The notes under the pieces: model-generated
What the model saw: the letters and a program-made list of their open reading frames with translations, nothing else
Databases searched by the model: none
Told to the model about the DNA's origin: nothing
Source: an uncultured Collinsella sp.
GTDB lineage: Bacteria > Actinomycetota > Coriobacteriia > Coriobacteriales > Coriobacteriaceae
DNA: 14,019 bases
Reading direction: 5' to 3'
Assembly (NCBI GenBank): GCA_900557505.1
Contig: USTC01000006.1
Span: forward strand, 1 to 14,019
Part shown: one piece after another, positions 5,622 through 11,913 of the stretch
How the letters are laid out: each line of letters opens with the position of its first letter
How positions within the stretch are numbered: the first letter of the stretch is position 1
Program-made: the position numbers and the translations under genes

Positions 5622-7502
5622 CTAAATCGTGGGAAACGCGACGACGTCAGCGGGGCGTGCCAACGTCTCGGCAATTTGGTCTTGCACCTCGAGCAGACAA
5701 TCGAGCAGCAGCGGGTTAAAGGTGCCGCACTTACCGTCCAGGATCATCTGAATTGCCTCCTTGTGCGGGATAGCGTCCTTGTACACGCGCACGCTCGTCA
5801 GAGCATCGTACACGTCGGCCACCGAAACCACCTGTGCGGCAATGGGAATTTCGTCGCCCTTAAGGCCATCGGGATAACCCTTGCCGTCCCAGCGCTCGTG
5901 ATGCCAACGCGCAATCTGGTACGCATATTCCATAAGCGCATTGCCGGCGTGATGGCTACCCAGCTCAAGCAGCATGTCGGCGCCGATTGTGGTATGCGTC
6001 TTCATAATCTCGAACTCCTCGGGCGTAAGGCGCCCGGGTTTGTTGAGAATCGCATCGTCAATCGACATCTTGCCGATATCGTGCAGCGCCGAAGCCAGGG
6101 CAACCGTGGAGCGCTCCTCATTGTCGAGGGAGATCGCGCCGCTACGCTGGACCAGACAGCCAAGCAGCAGCTCGGTCAGCTTTTCGATGTTCGTAACGTG
6201 CCTGCCGCTCTCGCCGTTGCGAAGCTCCATGACGCCAGCCATGATGTCGATGAGCATACGACTGTTCTTGACACGCTCGTTGTACTGCTGGGACAGCAGG
6301 CTCGTCAGGCGGCGCTGTTTGGCGTATAGGCGGATGGTGTTGCTTACACGGCGGCGCACGACACGGGAGTCAAACGGGCGGTTGATATAGTCCGAGGCGC
6401 CTAGCTCGTACGCGCGCAGAACCATATCATCGGAATCTTCGCTCGAAATCATGATGACAGGCAGATTGTCACTAACCGATCGGCGCGACAGACCGGCCAG
6501 CACCTCAAAGCCGCTTATGCCCGGCATGACAATATCCAGCAGCACGAGCGACAGCTCATCGCCATAGCGGTCGACCATGTCGAGCGCCGCGCGACCGTTA
6601 TCGGCCTCGAGGATGCAATACTCGTCCTTGAGCATCTCGTTGAGAATGGCTCGGTTCATCTCGGAGTCATCGACAATAAGCACCGAAGGTTTTTCGCTTT
6701 GGAAGGCCTCGATGGAATCGGCATCGGTCACGACCGTACCGGCTTTTGCCTTAGCGCGGCTCAGTAACTGGACAGCGCGGCCAACGCCCTCATCGACCGT
6801 CTCGCCATGAATGCGAACGCCACCAACACATGCCGTCAAGCTCACGTGCTCATGGCCCGGAATAATCGTGGAATGGACGGCATCGGACACCTGACGCAGA
6901 CGACGGGCAAAGTCATCGGAGGGAATATCGGGCATGACAGCTACAAACTTGTCGCAGCCATAGCGCACAAGTTCGTCAGTCGAACGAATACCGCTGCGTA
7001 TGGCTGTTGCCACAGCACCGAGCGCAAGGTCGCCGGCATGGCGGCCACATGTATCGTTGAAGACCCTAAAATCATCAAGGTCGATCACCGCCACGCCAGC
7101 CTTCATGCGGGCGCTACGAAGCTTTTCTTCGTAATATCGGCGATTGCGCACATTCGTCAGCACGTCGGTGTAGACAAGGTCCTCTTCTGCAGCCTCTTGC
7201 CCATCGATCGGACGCACCATCAGCAAGACATGAGGCTCGCCCTCGACCTTTAGAGGGCGCAGACGGGCGCGGTACTCAACACCATCGTTGAGCAGTTGCT
7301 CCGACACCTCATCGGAATCTGTCAAGGCCTCAAGACTCGACTGACGCAGACAAGGGCAGCGATCGCCGGCGAGCAGGCAGTTAGGCTCGCTCTTAATCTG
7401 ATCGGCCGACAGCAAACGTACCACGGGGTAGGTCCTTGCGACACGGGCGACCTCGGCGGCAGCCTCCTCGTCGGTTAGATTGACCTCGTGATTATTGAGC
7501 AT
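5622..7502 (-). CDS. Sensor / degenerate GGDEF / receiver / HD-GYP multidomain response regulator
   Basis: A 626-residue signalling protein, using the ATG at 7502 with AAGGG just upstream; the frame is open to 7733 but the extra part resembles nothing. Residues 1-105 form a PAS-like N-terminal region with a cysteine cluster, NC-x6-C-x-C (42-51). Residues about 108-265 are a GGDEF domain whose signature reads RYGCDKF (180-186) in place of RYGGDEF, so diguanylate cyclase activity is probably lost. Residues about 272-393 are a receiver domain with phospho-acceptor Asp323 in LLDIVMPG. Residues about 415-620 are an HD-GYP phosphodiesterase with HDIGK (474-478) and HHERWDGKGYP (534-544) intact. The likely output is hydrolysis of c-di-GMP or a related cyclic dinucleotide, controlled by phosphorylation through the Hpt protein encoded next. 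GGDEF placed before the receiver is an uncommon order. Confidence 0.92.
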   Translation of the reverse strand: MLNNHEVNLTDEEAAAEVARVARTYPVVRLLSADQIKSEPNCLLAGDRCPCLRQSSLEALTDSDEVSEQLLNDGVEYRARLRPLKVEGEPHVLLMVRPIDGQEAAEEDLVYTDVLTNVRNRRYYEEKLRSARMKAGVAVIDLDDFRVFNDTCGRHAGDLALGAVATAIRSGIRSTDELVRYGCDKFVAVMPDIPSDDFARRLRQVSDAVHSTIIPGHEHVSLTACVGGVRIHGETVDEGVGRAVQLLSRAKAKAGTVVTDADSIEAFQSEKPSVLIVDDSEMNRAILNEMLKDEYCILEADNGRAALDMVDRYGDELSLVLLDIVMPGISGFEVLAGLSRRSVSDNLPVIMISSEDSDDMVLRAYELGASDYINRPFDSRVVRRRVSNTIRLYAKQRRLTSLLSQQYNERVKNSRMLIDIMAGVMELRNGESGRHVTNIEKLTELLLGCLVQRSGAISLDNEERSTVALASALHDIGKMSIDDAILNKPGRLTPEEFEIMKTHTTIGADMLLELGSHHAGNALMEYAYQIARWHHERWDGKGYPDGLKGDEIPIAAQVVSVADVYDALTSVRVYKDAIPHKEAIQMILDGKCGTFNPLLLDCLLEVQDQIAETLARPADVVAFPTI

Positions 7503-7546
7503 ACGGGGCCCTTTCGATAGTTTCGCATGGAGCGGTGGGTTCCAAA

Positions 7547-7598
7547 TGTTACAAGGGTAACACCTTGTCGATGCAGGTAGGCACGTGAATGCTGTTAC
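7547..7598. promoter_or_regulatory. TGTTAC inverted and direct repeats upstream of the HD-GYP gene
   Basis: TGTTAC (7547-7552), AAGG and GTAACA (7557-7562) form a perfect 6-4-6 inverted repeat, and a further TGTTAC lies at 7593-7598. They lie 45-96 bases upstream of the HD-GYP ATG, in the 211-base gap behind the hydrolase gene. This is a plausible binding site for a dimeric regulator, but no family can be named and no clear promoter boxes were found. Confidence 0.4.
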
Positions 7599-7658
7599 AT
7601 TTTTATGAGTTGGCAGACGGCGCGATTGAAGCCGCAAACGTAAGGTTTTGAGCGCATT

Positions 7659-7666
7659 TGTTAACA
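7659..7666. promoter_or_regulatory. TGTTAACA palindrome upstream of the HD-GYP gene
   Basis: An 8-base perfect palindrome in the gap between the hydrolase stop and the HD-GYP start. The same word with the same preceding T occurs at 8586-8593 upstream of the hydrolase. It also resembles the TGTTAC repeats nearby. It may be a shared regulator site; the evidence is only sequence likeness. Confidence 0.3.
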
Positions 7667-7713
7667 CGGCCGAAACGTTTGCGGATGAAGCCTGTTTTGT
7701 TTTTTTGCAGCTG

Positions 7714-8511
7714 CTAGAACCCCAGGATGCCACGGACAGTCTGGGCAGCCGCTGCCGGGCGATCGCGCAGGCCGTTGTGCGCGCCGGGAATCGTTACGAG
7801 GGGGCAATCCAAAAGCTCAGCCGCCATCCTCGTTCCCGCCTCGCGGGGCGTACCAATCGAGAGCTCGCCCAAAAGCACGGAGGCCACCGTTTTCGACGCG
7901 CGAACGCTATCCCAATCGGGAACGCAGGTCATAGTAATCCCGTATTCGTTCGCCATGAAACTGCGGCCGTTGCGCAGGGCATGCTTGGCTTCCGCCACGG
8001 TCAACTTGGGGGCCTCAGGGTCCGAATCGCCGATGGCGCCCAGGAAGGCCCGTAATGCCCTGGAGACCTTTCCTGCGGCGATCATCTCGAGCAAAACCGG
8101 GGCCGCGCCCAGACCGGCACCCTCATCCGTCACGGCGGGTTCATGCAGAATCGCACGAGAGATTATGGCGGGGTTTGCACGGAGAAGCTCCAGGGCCACC
8201 AGCGTACCGGCACTATGCGCGAGCACGTTTACCGGAGCGCCAATATGCTCGATAACGGTCTGCAGGTCGGCGGCCTGGACGGCGAGGTCGTAGCGTCCGT
8301 CTGCAGCGTCGCCACTCTCGCCGCAACCGCGGCGGTCGTAGGCAATGACGCGATAGTCACAGGCGAGCTCGCGGGCGATGGCGTCAAAGAAGACGCCGTC
8401 GACACAAGCGCCGTGCACGCACACCAAGGCGGGTGCATCGGACGATACAACCGGGCCAGCATACTCGCGGCAGGCGATCGTGGTGCCCGCATTCTCGACC
8501 GTAAAATCCAT
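7714..8511 (-). CDS. Alpha/beta hydrolase fold protein
   Basis: A 265-residue cytoplasmic hydrolase without a signal peptide. The oxyanion-hole motif HG (33-34, in VCVHGACVDG), the YDRRGCGES strand-turn (58-66), the nucleophile Ser100 in the elbow AHSAG, and His245 in PGAHNG are in the standard order of the fold. The catalytic acid is probably Glu216 or Asp236, which I cannot decide from sequence alone. Members of this group act as esterases, lipases, haloperoxidase-like enzymes or amidases, and substrate cannot be predicted. The ATG at 8511 has only a weak purine-rich site (TGGGA) upstream. It is followed by a 211-base gap before the HD-GYP gene on the same strand, so co-transcription is not obvious. 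Confidence 0.88.
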   Translation of the reverse strand: MDFTVENAGTTIACREYAGPVVSSDAPALVCVHGACVDGVFFDAIARELACDYRVIAYDRRGCGESGDAADGRYDLAVQAADLQTVIEHIGAPVNVLAHSAGTLVALELLRANPAIISRAILHEPAVTDEGAGLGAAPVLLEMIAAGKVSRALRAFLGAIGDSDPEAPKLTVAEAKHALRNGRSFMANEYGITMTCVPDWDSVRASKTVASVLLGELSIGTPREAGTRMAAELLDCPLVTIPGAHNGLRDRPAAAAQTVRGILGF

Positions 8512-8585
8512 ACTGTGTTCCCATCGTCAAAGCCCATCCAGTTGCACTTCAGTACGGTTGGATAGGCTCGCATTGCCTTACGCCT

Positions 8586-8593
8586 TGTTAACA
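8586..8593. promoter_or_regulatory. TGTTAACA palindrome upstream of the hydrolase gene
   Basis: A second copy of the TGTTAACA palindrome, 75 bases before the hydrolase ATG on the minus strand, in the divergent gap shared with the radical SAM gene. It may be an operator, but this rests only on recurrence of the word at 7659-7666. Confidence 0.3.
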
Positions 8594-8663
8594 GATTAAC
8601 TGTACCCGACCCGAGGCTTTTCATGGCACGGCATAATGAGCGACGTTAAAAAACGAAACTTGT

Positions 8664-8688
8664 AAAGCAAGAGCCCGCACCTTGCTTT
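8664..8688. promoter_or_regulatory. Inverted repeat upstream of the radical SAM gene
   Basis: AAAGCAAG (8664-8671) and CTTGCTTT (8681-8688) form a perfect 8-9-8 inverted repeat in the divergent gap. It lies just upstream of the proposed extended -10 element at 8697-8705, where a -35 box would otherwise be, so an operator or activator site is the best reading. Confidence 0.4.
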
Positions 8689-8696
8689 GGAGCCGA

Positions 8697-8705
8697 TGCT
8701 ATGCT
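8697..8705 (+). promoter_or_regulatory. Possible extended -10 promoter of the radical SAM gene
   Basis: TGC followed by TATGCT makes an extended -10 element with no good -35 box. Transcription would begin near 8712, about 25 bases before the chosen ATG at 8737. Confidence 0.4.
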
Positions 8706-8736
8706 TAGGCACAATTGTCTTGAGGAGCATATGCCT

Positions 8737-9513
8737 ATGTCTACGTTTTTGAATGCCAGCCCCATCTTTGGGCCCGTTCGCAGCCGTCGCCTCGGTCTCT
8801 CGCTCGGCGTCAACATGATGCCGGCCAGCGGCAAAATCTGCACGTTCGACTGCATTTACTGCGAAAACGGCCTCAATGCCGAGCGCCCCTGCCATGAGCC
8901 GTACAACACAGCTGCCGTGGTACTCGACGCGCTCGAGGCAAAGCTGCGCGAGATGGCAGCCGAAGGCGAGCTCCCCGATGTGATCACCTTCGCAGGCAAC
9001 GGCGAGCCCACCGCCGCACCGGAGTTTCCGCAGGCCATCGCCGGTGCCGTCGCGCTTCGCGACCAGCTGGCCCCAAACACCAAGATTGCCGTGCTCTCCA
9101 ACGGCACGCGCGCCGGCCGTCCCCAGGTGCACGATGCGCTCATGATGGTCGACGACAACATCCTCAAGCTGGATACGGTCGATCCGGCATTTATCCAGCT
9201 GCTCGATCAACCCGTTGGCCCTTACGATGTGGAGCACCAGATCGAGACGTTCGCGAGCTTTAACGGCCACGTCATTATCCAGACGATCTTTTTGACCGGC
9301 GAGTATCAGGGCAAGCTCATCGACAACACCGGCGAGGAATACGTCGCCCCCTGGCTCGCGGCGCTCGAGCGCATTCGTCCGCAGGAGGCGACCATCTACA
9401 CGGTGGCGCGCGAGACGCCGGTCGCCGGCCTTGCCAAAGCAGCACCCGACGTCCTCGACGCCATTGCCGCGCGCGTGCGCGCCCTCAGCATCTCCTGCCA
9501 GGTGAGCTACTAG
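8737..9513 (+). CDS. Radical SAM protein (COG0731-like)
   Basis: A 258-residue radical S-adenosylmethionine enzyme. The iron-sulphur cluster motif CTFDCIYC gives Cys35, Cys39 and Cys42 (C-x3-C-x2-C). The lead-in GPVRSRRLGLSLGVN is typical of the COG0731-like group whose N-terminus reads PVRSRRLG. Further radical SAM landmarks are the GNGEPT motif (SAM binding, about 88-93) and LSNGT. I chose the ATG at 8737 because AGGAG lies 9 bases upstream; the ATG at 8731 is only three bases from it, and the ATG at 8701 has nothing and coincides with the proposed -10. Proteins of this group are mostly uncharacterised; some relatives modify tRNA. The partner and substrate are unknown. The gene appears to be a single-gene unit ending at the hairpin at 9555-9621. 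Confidence 0.9.
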   Translation: MSTFLNASPIFGPVRSRRLGLSLGVNMMPASGKICTFDCIYCENGLNAERPCHEPYNTAAVVLDALEAKLREMAAEGELPDVITFAGNGEPTAAPEFPQAIAGAVALRDQLAPNTKIAVLSNGTRAGRPQVHDALMMVDDNILKLDTVDPAFIQLLDQPVGPYDVEHQIETFASFNGHVIIQTIFLTGEYQGKLIDNTGEEYVAPWLAALERIRPQEATIYTVARETPVAGLAKAAPDVLDAIAARVRALSISCQVSY

Positions 9514-9554
9514 CAAAACCACGCAGCAGCTAGTGTCAGCCATCCCGCTCCATC

Positions 9555-9624
9555 AGTTGCGGTGATATAGTTCCTATTTGTGCTGTTAAACCGCTTAAAT
9601 CGGAACTATATCACCGCAACTTTT
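9555..9624 (+). terminator. 20-bp perfect-stem hairpin with T-run after the radical SAM gene
   Basis: Bases 9555-9574 are the exact reverse complement of 9602-9621, with a 27-base loop and the tail TTTT (9621-9624). Within the loop, ATTT (9576-9579) can pair with AAAT (9597-9600). The position, 42 bases after the stop codon, and the T-run fit a terminator on the plus strand. The stem and loop are much longer than a usual terminator, so a palindromic repeat element used as a terminator is also possible. Confidence 0.65.
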
Positions 9625-9642
9625 ATGGACGCGTGGGTGGGC

Positions 9643-9648
9643 TATACT
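9643..9648 (+). promoter_or_regulatory. -10 element of the methionine aminopeptidase gene
   Basis: TATACT matches the -10 consensus at five of six positions and lies 25 bases before the ATG at 9674. No convincing -35 box is found at 16-18 bases; the hairpin stem ends about 21 bases upstream. Confidence 0.45.
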
Positions 9649-9673
9649 AGCTGCGGATGAAAGGAAGTTAGCC

Positions 9674-10561
9674 ATGTATGACAACGGACCCGTGCCCGGC
9701 CGCAACGACGCCTGCTGGTGCGGCAGCGGCAAAAAATATAAGAAATGCCATAACGCCTTCGACGAGCGCCTCGAGCGCCTGTGGGAGGAGGGCTGGGAGG
9801 TTCTGCCCCGCACGCTCTACAAGACGCCCGCCGACATCGAGGGCATCAAGCGCTCGGCCGCCATCAACGTGGGTGTGCTCGACTACGTGGGCGAGCATAT
9901 CGCCGCCGGTATGACCACCAACCAGATCGACCAGATGATCTACGACTATACCGTCGAGCACGGTGGCACGCCGGCCGACCTCCACTACGAGGGCTACCCC
10001 AAGAGCGTGTGCACCTCGATCAACGACGTGGTCTGCCACGGCATCCCCTGCGATGCGGACGTGTTGCACGAGGGCGACATCATCAACGTGGACTGCTCCA
10101 CGATTTTGGACGGCTACTTTAGCGACTCGAGCCGCATGTTCTGCATCGGCGAGGTCTCGGCCGAGCGCCAGCGCCTGGTCGACGTCACCCGCGCCAGCGT
10201 GGAGGCGGGTCTGGCGGCCGTCAAGCCGTGGCTGCCGCTGTCCGTCATGGCCGAGGCCGTGCAAAAGACGATCGAGGACGCCGGTTTTAGCGTGGTGCGC
10301 GAGTACGGCGGACACGGCATCGGTAAGGAGTTCCACGAGGACCCGTTTGTGGGCTTTACCACCGAGGCACCCGATGTGGACACCATCATGGCCCCGGGCA
10401 TGGTCTTTACCATTGAGCCCATGGTCAATGCCGGAGCGCCCGACATCAAGATCAGCAAGGGCGATGGCTGGTGCGTGCGCACCAAGGACGGCAGCGATTC
10501 GGCCCAGTGCGAGGTACAGCTCGTGGTGACCGAGGACGGTTACGAGCTGCTGAGCTGGTAG
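9674..10561 (+). CDS. map: Type I methionine aminopeptidase with N-terminal SEC-C motif
   Basis: A 295-residue cytoplasmic metallopeptidase that removes the initiator methionine from new proteins. Residues 9-26 form a SEC-C zinc motif with Cys14, Cys16, Cys25 and His26 (CWCG, then KKCH), which is thought to help contact the ribosome or nascent chain. The catalytic domain has His122, the metal ligands Asp140, Asp151, His214, Glu248 and Glu280, and the substrate-site His221. The last motif reads QCEVQ where the E. coli enzyme has QYEHT, so the metal ligand is kept but its neighbour is changed. The start is clear: AAGGAAG lies 6 bases before the ATG. The gene has its own -10 element and a strong terminator at 10571-10614, so it appears monocistronic. 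The enzyme is normally essential. Confidence 0.96.
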   Translation: MYDNGPVPGRNDACWCGSGKKYKKCHNAFDERLERLWEEGWEVLPRTLYKTPADIEGIKRSAAINVGVLDYVGEHIAAGMTTNQIDQMIYDYTVEHGGTPADLHYEGYPKSVCTSINDVVCHGIPCDADVLHEGDIINVDCSTILDGYFSDSSRMFCIGEVSAERQRLVDVTRASVEAGLAAVKPWLPLSVMAEAVQKTIEDAGFSVVREYGGHGIGKEFHEDPFVGFTTEAPDVDTIMAPGMVFTIEPMVNAGAPDIKISKGDGWCVRTKDGSDSAQCEVQLVVTEDGYELLSW

Positions 10562-10570
10562 CTGTAGATG

Positions 10571-10614
10571 CGCCGGATGCTGACGGGCACGCTCGTCTTG
10601 CATCCGGCGTTTTT
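10571..10614 (+). terminator. Intrinsic terminator of the methionine aminopeptidase gene
   Basis: CGCCGGATGC (10571-10580) pairs perfectly with 10600-10609 and is followed by five Ts (10610-10614). The 19-base loop contains a further GACG/CGTC pair (10582-10585 with 10594-10597). It starts 9 bases after the stop codon. Confidence 0.9.
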
Positions 10615-10624
10615 ATTTGAACGT

Positions 10625-10676
10625 TTTGCCTGATAAAACCTGCCAATAATAAACCTGTCCCTTTTTGGCAGGTCGA
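10625..10676 (+). repeat. Intergenic repeat, copy A, before the dehydrogenase gene
   Basis: Contains the word GATAAAACCTGCCAA (10632-10646), found again exactly at 11874-11888 in copy B, with related flanks (TTTGCC before it; a CCC-T/A-TTTTGG block and GTCG after it). In this copy ACCTGCCAA (10638-10646) and TTGGCAGGT (10665-10673) form a perfect 9-bp stem with an 18-base loop. It ends 17 bases before the dehydrogenase GTG start, so it could act on transcription or translation of that gene. Confidence 0.55.
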
Positions 10677-10692
10677 GCGGAGAGGACTGCTT

Positions 10693-11628
10693 GTGAACAT
10701 CCTGGTTTTGTTGCCCGTCAACGACCGCCATCGCGCAATTCTTGAGTCGAGCGCTCCGGGCGAGGACTTTATCTACACGAGCTCCAACGCCGCCACGCGC
10801 GAGCAGGTCGCCGATGCCGACGTGATCTTGGGCAACATCGACCCTGACATGCTCACGGCATGCGAGCATCTCCAGCTGTTGCAATTGCAGACCGCCGGCT
10901 ATGACGATTACCTGGCCGCCGGCACCGTGCCAGCCGACGCCAAACTGTCTTGCTCGGTGGGCGCCTACGGCCAGGCCGTAAGCGAGCACATGTTTGCCAT
11001 GGCCCTTTCCATGATGAAGCGCCTGCCCGGCTATCACGATTTGCAGCGCGAGCATCGCTGGGAGGATTTGGGGCCGGTTACCTCGCTCAAAAACGCCAAC
11101 GTACTGGTGCTGGGCGCGGGCGATATCGGCGGCCACTTCGCCACGCTCTGCCGCAGTATGGGTGCGCACGTCCGCGGCATCAAGCGCCATCCGCTCGTCT
11201 ACCCCATTGTGTTTGAGGACATGGACGGCATGGACGCCCTGCCCGAGCGCCTGGCCGAGGCCGACGTCGTCGCATCCTTTATGCCCAGCACACCCGAGAC
11301 CCGCGGCCTGGCGAACGCCGAGTTCTTCGCCGCGATGAAGCCGGGCGCCTTCTTTGCCAATGGTGGCCGCGGTGACCTTGTTGTTGCCGACGATCTGGTT
11401 GCCGCTCTTGAGTCCGGACACCTTGCCGGCGCCGCGGTCGACGTCACCGACCCCGAGCCGCTGCCTGAGACAAGCCCCCTGTGGGATGCGCCCAACATGC
11501 TCATCACGCCACACGTCTCCGGCTGGTTCCACCTGGCAGCCACGCTCAACAACGTGGTCGACATTGCCGCAGAGAATCTGCGTCATCTGCAAGCCGGCGA
11601 GACGCTTCGCTGCTGGATCGAACATTAG
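10693..11628 (+). CDS. D-isomer specific 2-hydroxyacid dehydrogenase family protein
   Basis: A 311-residue NAD(P)-dependent oxidoreductase that interconverts 2-oxoacids and D-2-hydroxyacids. The Rossmann motif GAGDIG (141-146) begins the cofactor domain. The catalytic triad is visible as Arg226 in NGGRGDLV, Glu255 in DVTDPEPLP and His274 in TPHVSG, the standard order. A basic residue cluster (Arg161, Lys164, Arg165) after the second strand, where NAD-specific enzymes carry an acidic residue, suggests NADP preference; this is inferred. Length is near the family norm. Translation begins at GTG 10693, with GAGAGGA about 6 bases upstream. The gene is isolated between the aminopeptidase terminator and a hairpin at 11636-11663. 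The substrate (glyoxylate, hydroxypyruvate, phenylpyruvate or another) cannot be chosen. Confidence 0.92.
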   Translation: MNILVLLPVNDRHRAILESSAPGEDFIYTSSNAATREQVADADVILGNIDPDMLTACEHLQLLQLQTAGYDDYLAAGTVPADAKLSCSVGAYGQAVSEHMFAMALSMMKRLPGYHDLQREHRWEDLGPVTSLKNANVLVLGAGDIGGHFATLCRSMGAHVRGIKRHPLVYPIVFEDMDGMDALPERLAEADVVASFMPSTPETRGLANAEFFAAMKPGAFFANGGRGDLVVADDLVAALESGHLAGAAVDVTDPEPLPETSPLWDAPNMLITPHVSGWFHLAATLNNVVDIAAENLRHLQAGETLRCWIEH

Positions 11629-11635
11629 GGGATCT

Positions 11636-11663
11636 GTTCCGGCGTTTTAACAAACGCCGGAAC
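11636..11663. terminator. 12-bp perfect hairpin after the dehydrogenase gene
   Basis: GTTCCGGCGTTT (11636-11647) pairs with AAACGCCGGAAC (11652-11663) around a four-base loop. It begins 8 bases past the stop codon, as a terminator would. No T-run follows on the plus strand, so it may work with another factor or as a 3'-end stabiliser. Confidence 0.6.
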
Positions 11664-11712
11664 CACTCGACGCTGCGAGCCCGCCAGAGCGGCAATCTGA
11701 CGTTCAATCGTC

Positions 11713-11737
11713 GGGCATGGCCAAAAGGCCTATGCCC
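11713..11737. other. Stable bulged hairpin in the convergent gap
   Basis: GGGCATGGCC (11713-11722), loop AAAA, and GGCC-T-ATGCCC (11727-11737) give a 10-bp stem with a single bulged T. On the plus strand a pyrimidine-rich stretch follows (TCCTCTTTC). It could be part of a small RNA or a second terminator; I recognise no known RNA family. Confidence 0.45.
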
Positions 11738-11865
11738 TCCTCTTTCACGTCACCTTGCTCGCCCTAGCGGGCTCTCGCTGACTTTTGCTCTACCTGCGAC
11801 GTTTCGCTGGCGCCAGCTTTATCTGCAAGCCTTAGCAGTTCCGTCTTGCCGTTGGCGTTGTGGCA

Positions 11866-11910
11866 TTTGCCCAGATAAAACCTGCCAAAATTGTCATCCC
11901 ATTTTGGTCG
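11866..11910 (+). repeat. Intergenic repeat, copy B, at the 3' end of the M18 aminopeptidase gene
   Basis: Shares the 15-base word GATAAAACCTGCCAA (11874-11888) and related flanks with copy A at 10625-10676, in the same orientation. In this copy CCAAAAT (11885-11891) pairs with ATTTTGG (11901-11907). Read on the minus strand this stem is followed by CAGGTTTTATC, so here it could act as the terminator of the aminopeptidase gene, whose stop codon is at 11914-11916. Confidence 0.55.
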
Positions 11911-11913
11911 ATT

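Larger units (their letters stand above)
11629..11913. other. 285-base convergent gap with several hairpins and no gene
   Basis: The space lies between the convergent stops of the dehydrogenase and the M18 aminopeptidase. I find no believable gene on either strand. It holds a 12-bp hairpin (11636-11663), a bulged 10-bp hairpin (11713-11737), a long-range pairing (11677-11684 with 11767-11774), a 12-base palindrome (11806-11817) and repeat copy B (11866-11910). The density of pairing suggests a structured transcript or decayed repeat DNA. Confidence 0.5.

Noticed and set aside
5283..6329. Plus-strand open frame of 348 codons opposite the Hpt and HD-GYP genes
   Set aside because: It spans two well-supported minus-strand genes and the gap between them, with no ribosome binding site or domain.
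7503..7733. 77-codon N-terminal extension of the HD-GYP protein
   Set aside because: It would overlap the hydrolase 3' end and cover the TGTTAC repeats; the ATG at 7502 has a ribosome binding site and starts the family-like sequence.
8596..9543. Minus-strand open frame of 315 codons opposite the radical SAM gene
   Set aside because: The radical SAM motifs, ribosome binding site and terminator all support the plus strand; the reverse frame resembles nothing.
9668..10603. Minus-strand open frame of 311 codons opposite the methionine aminopeptidase gene
   Set aside because: The plus-strand enzyme is unmistakable; the reverse frame is low-complexity and His/Gly/Val-rich without motifs.
10540..11625. 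Long minus-strand open frame of 361 codons opposite the dehydrogenase gene
   Set aside because: It is a frame shadow in GC-rich DNA: the plus strand encodes a complete dehydrogenase with all catalytic residues, and the minus translation has no recognisable domain.
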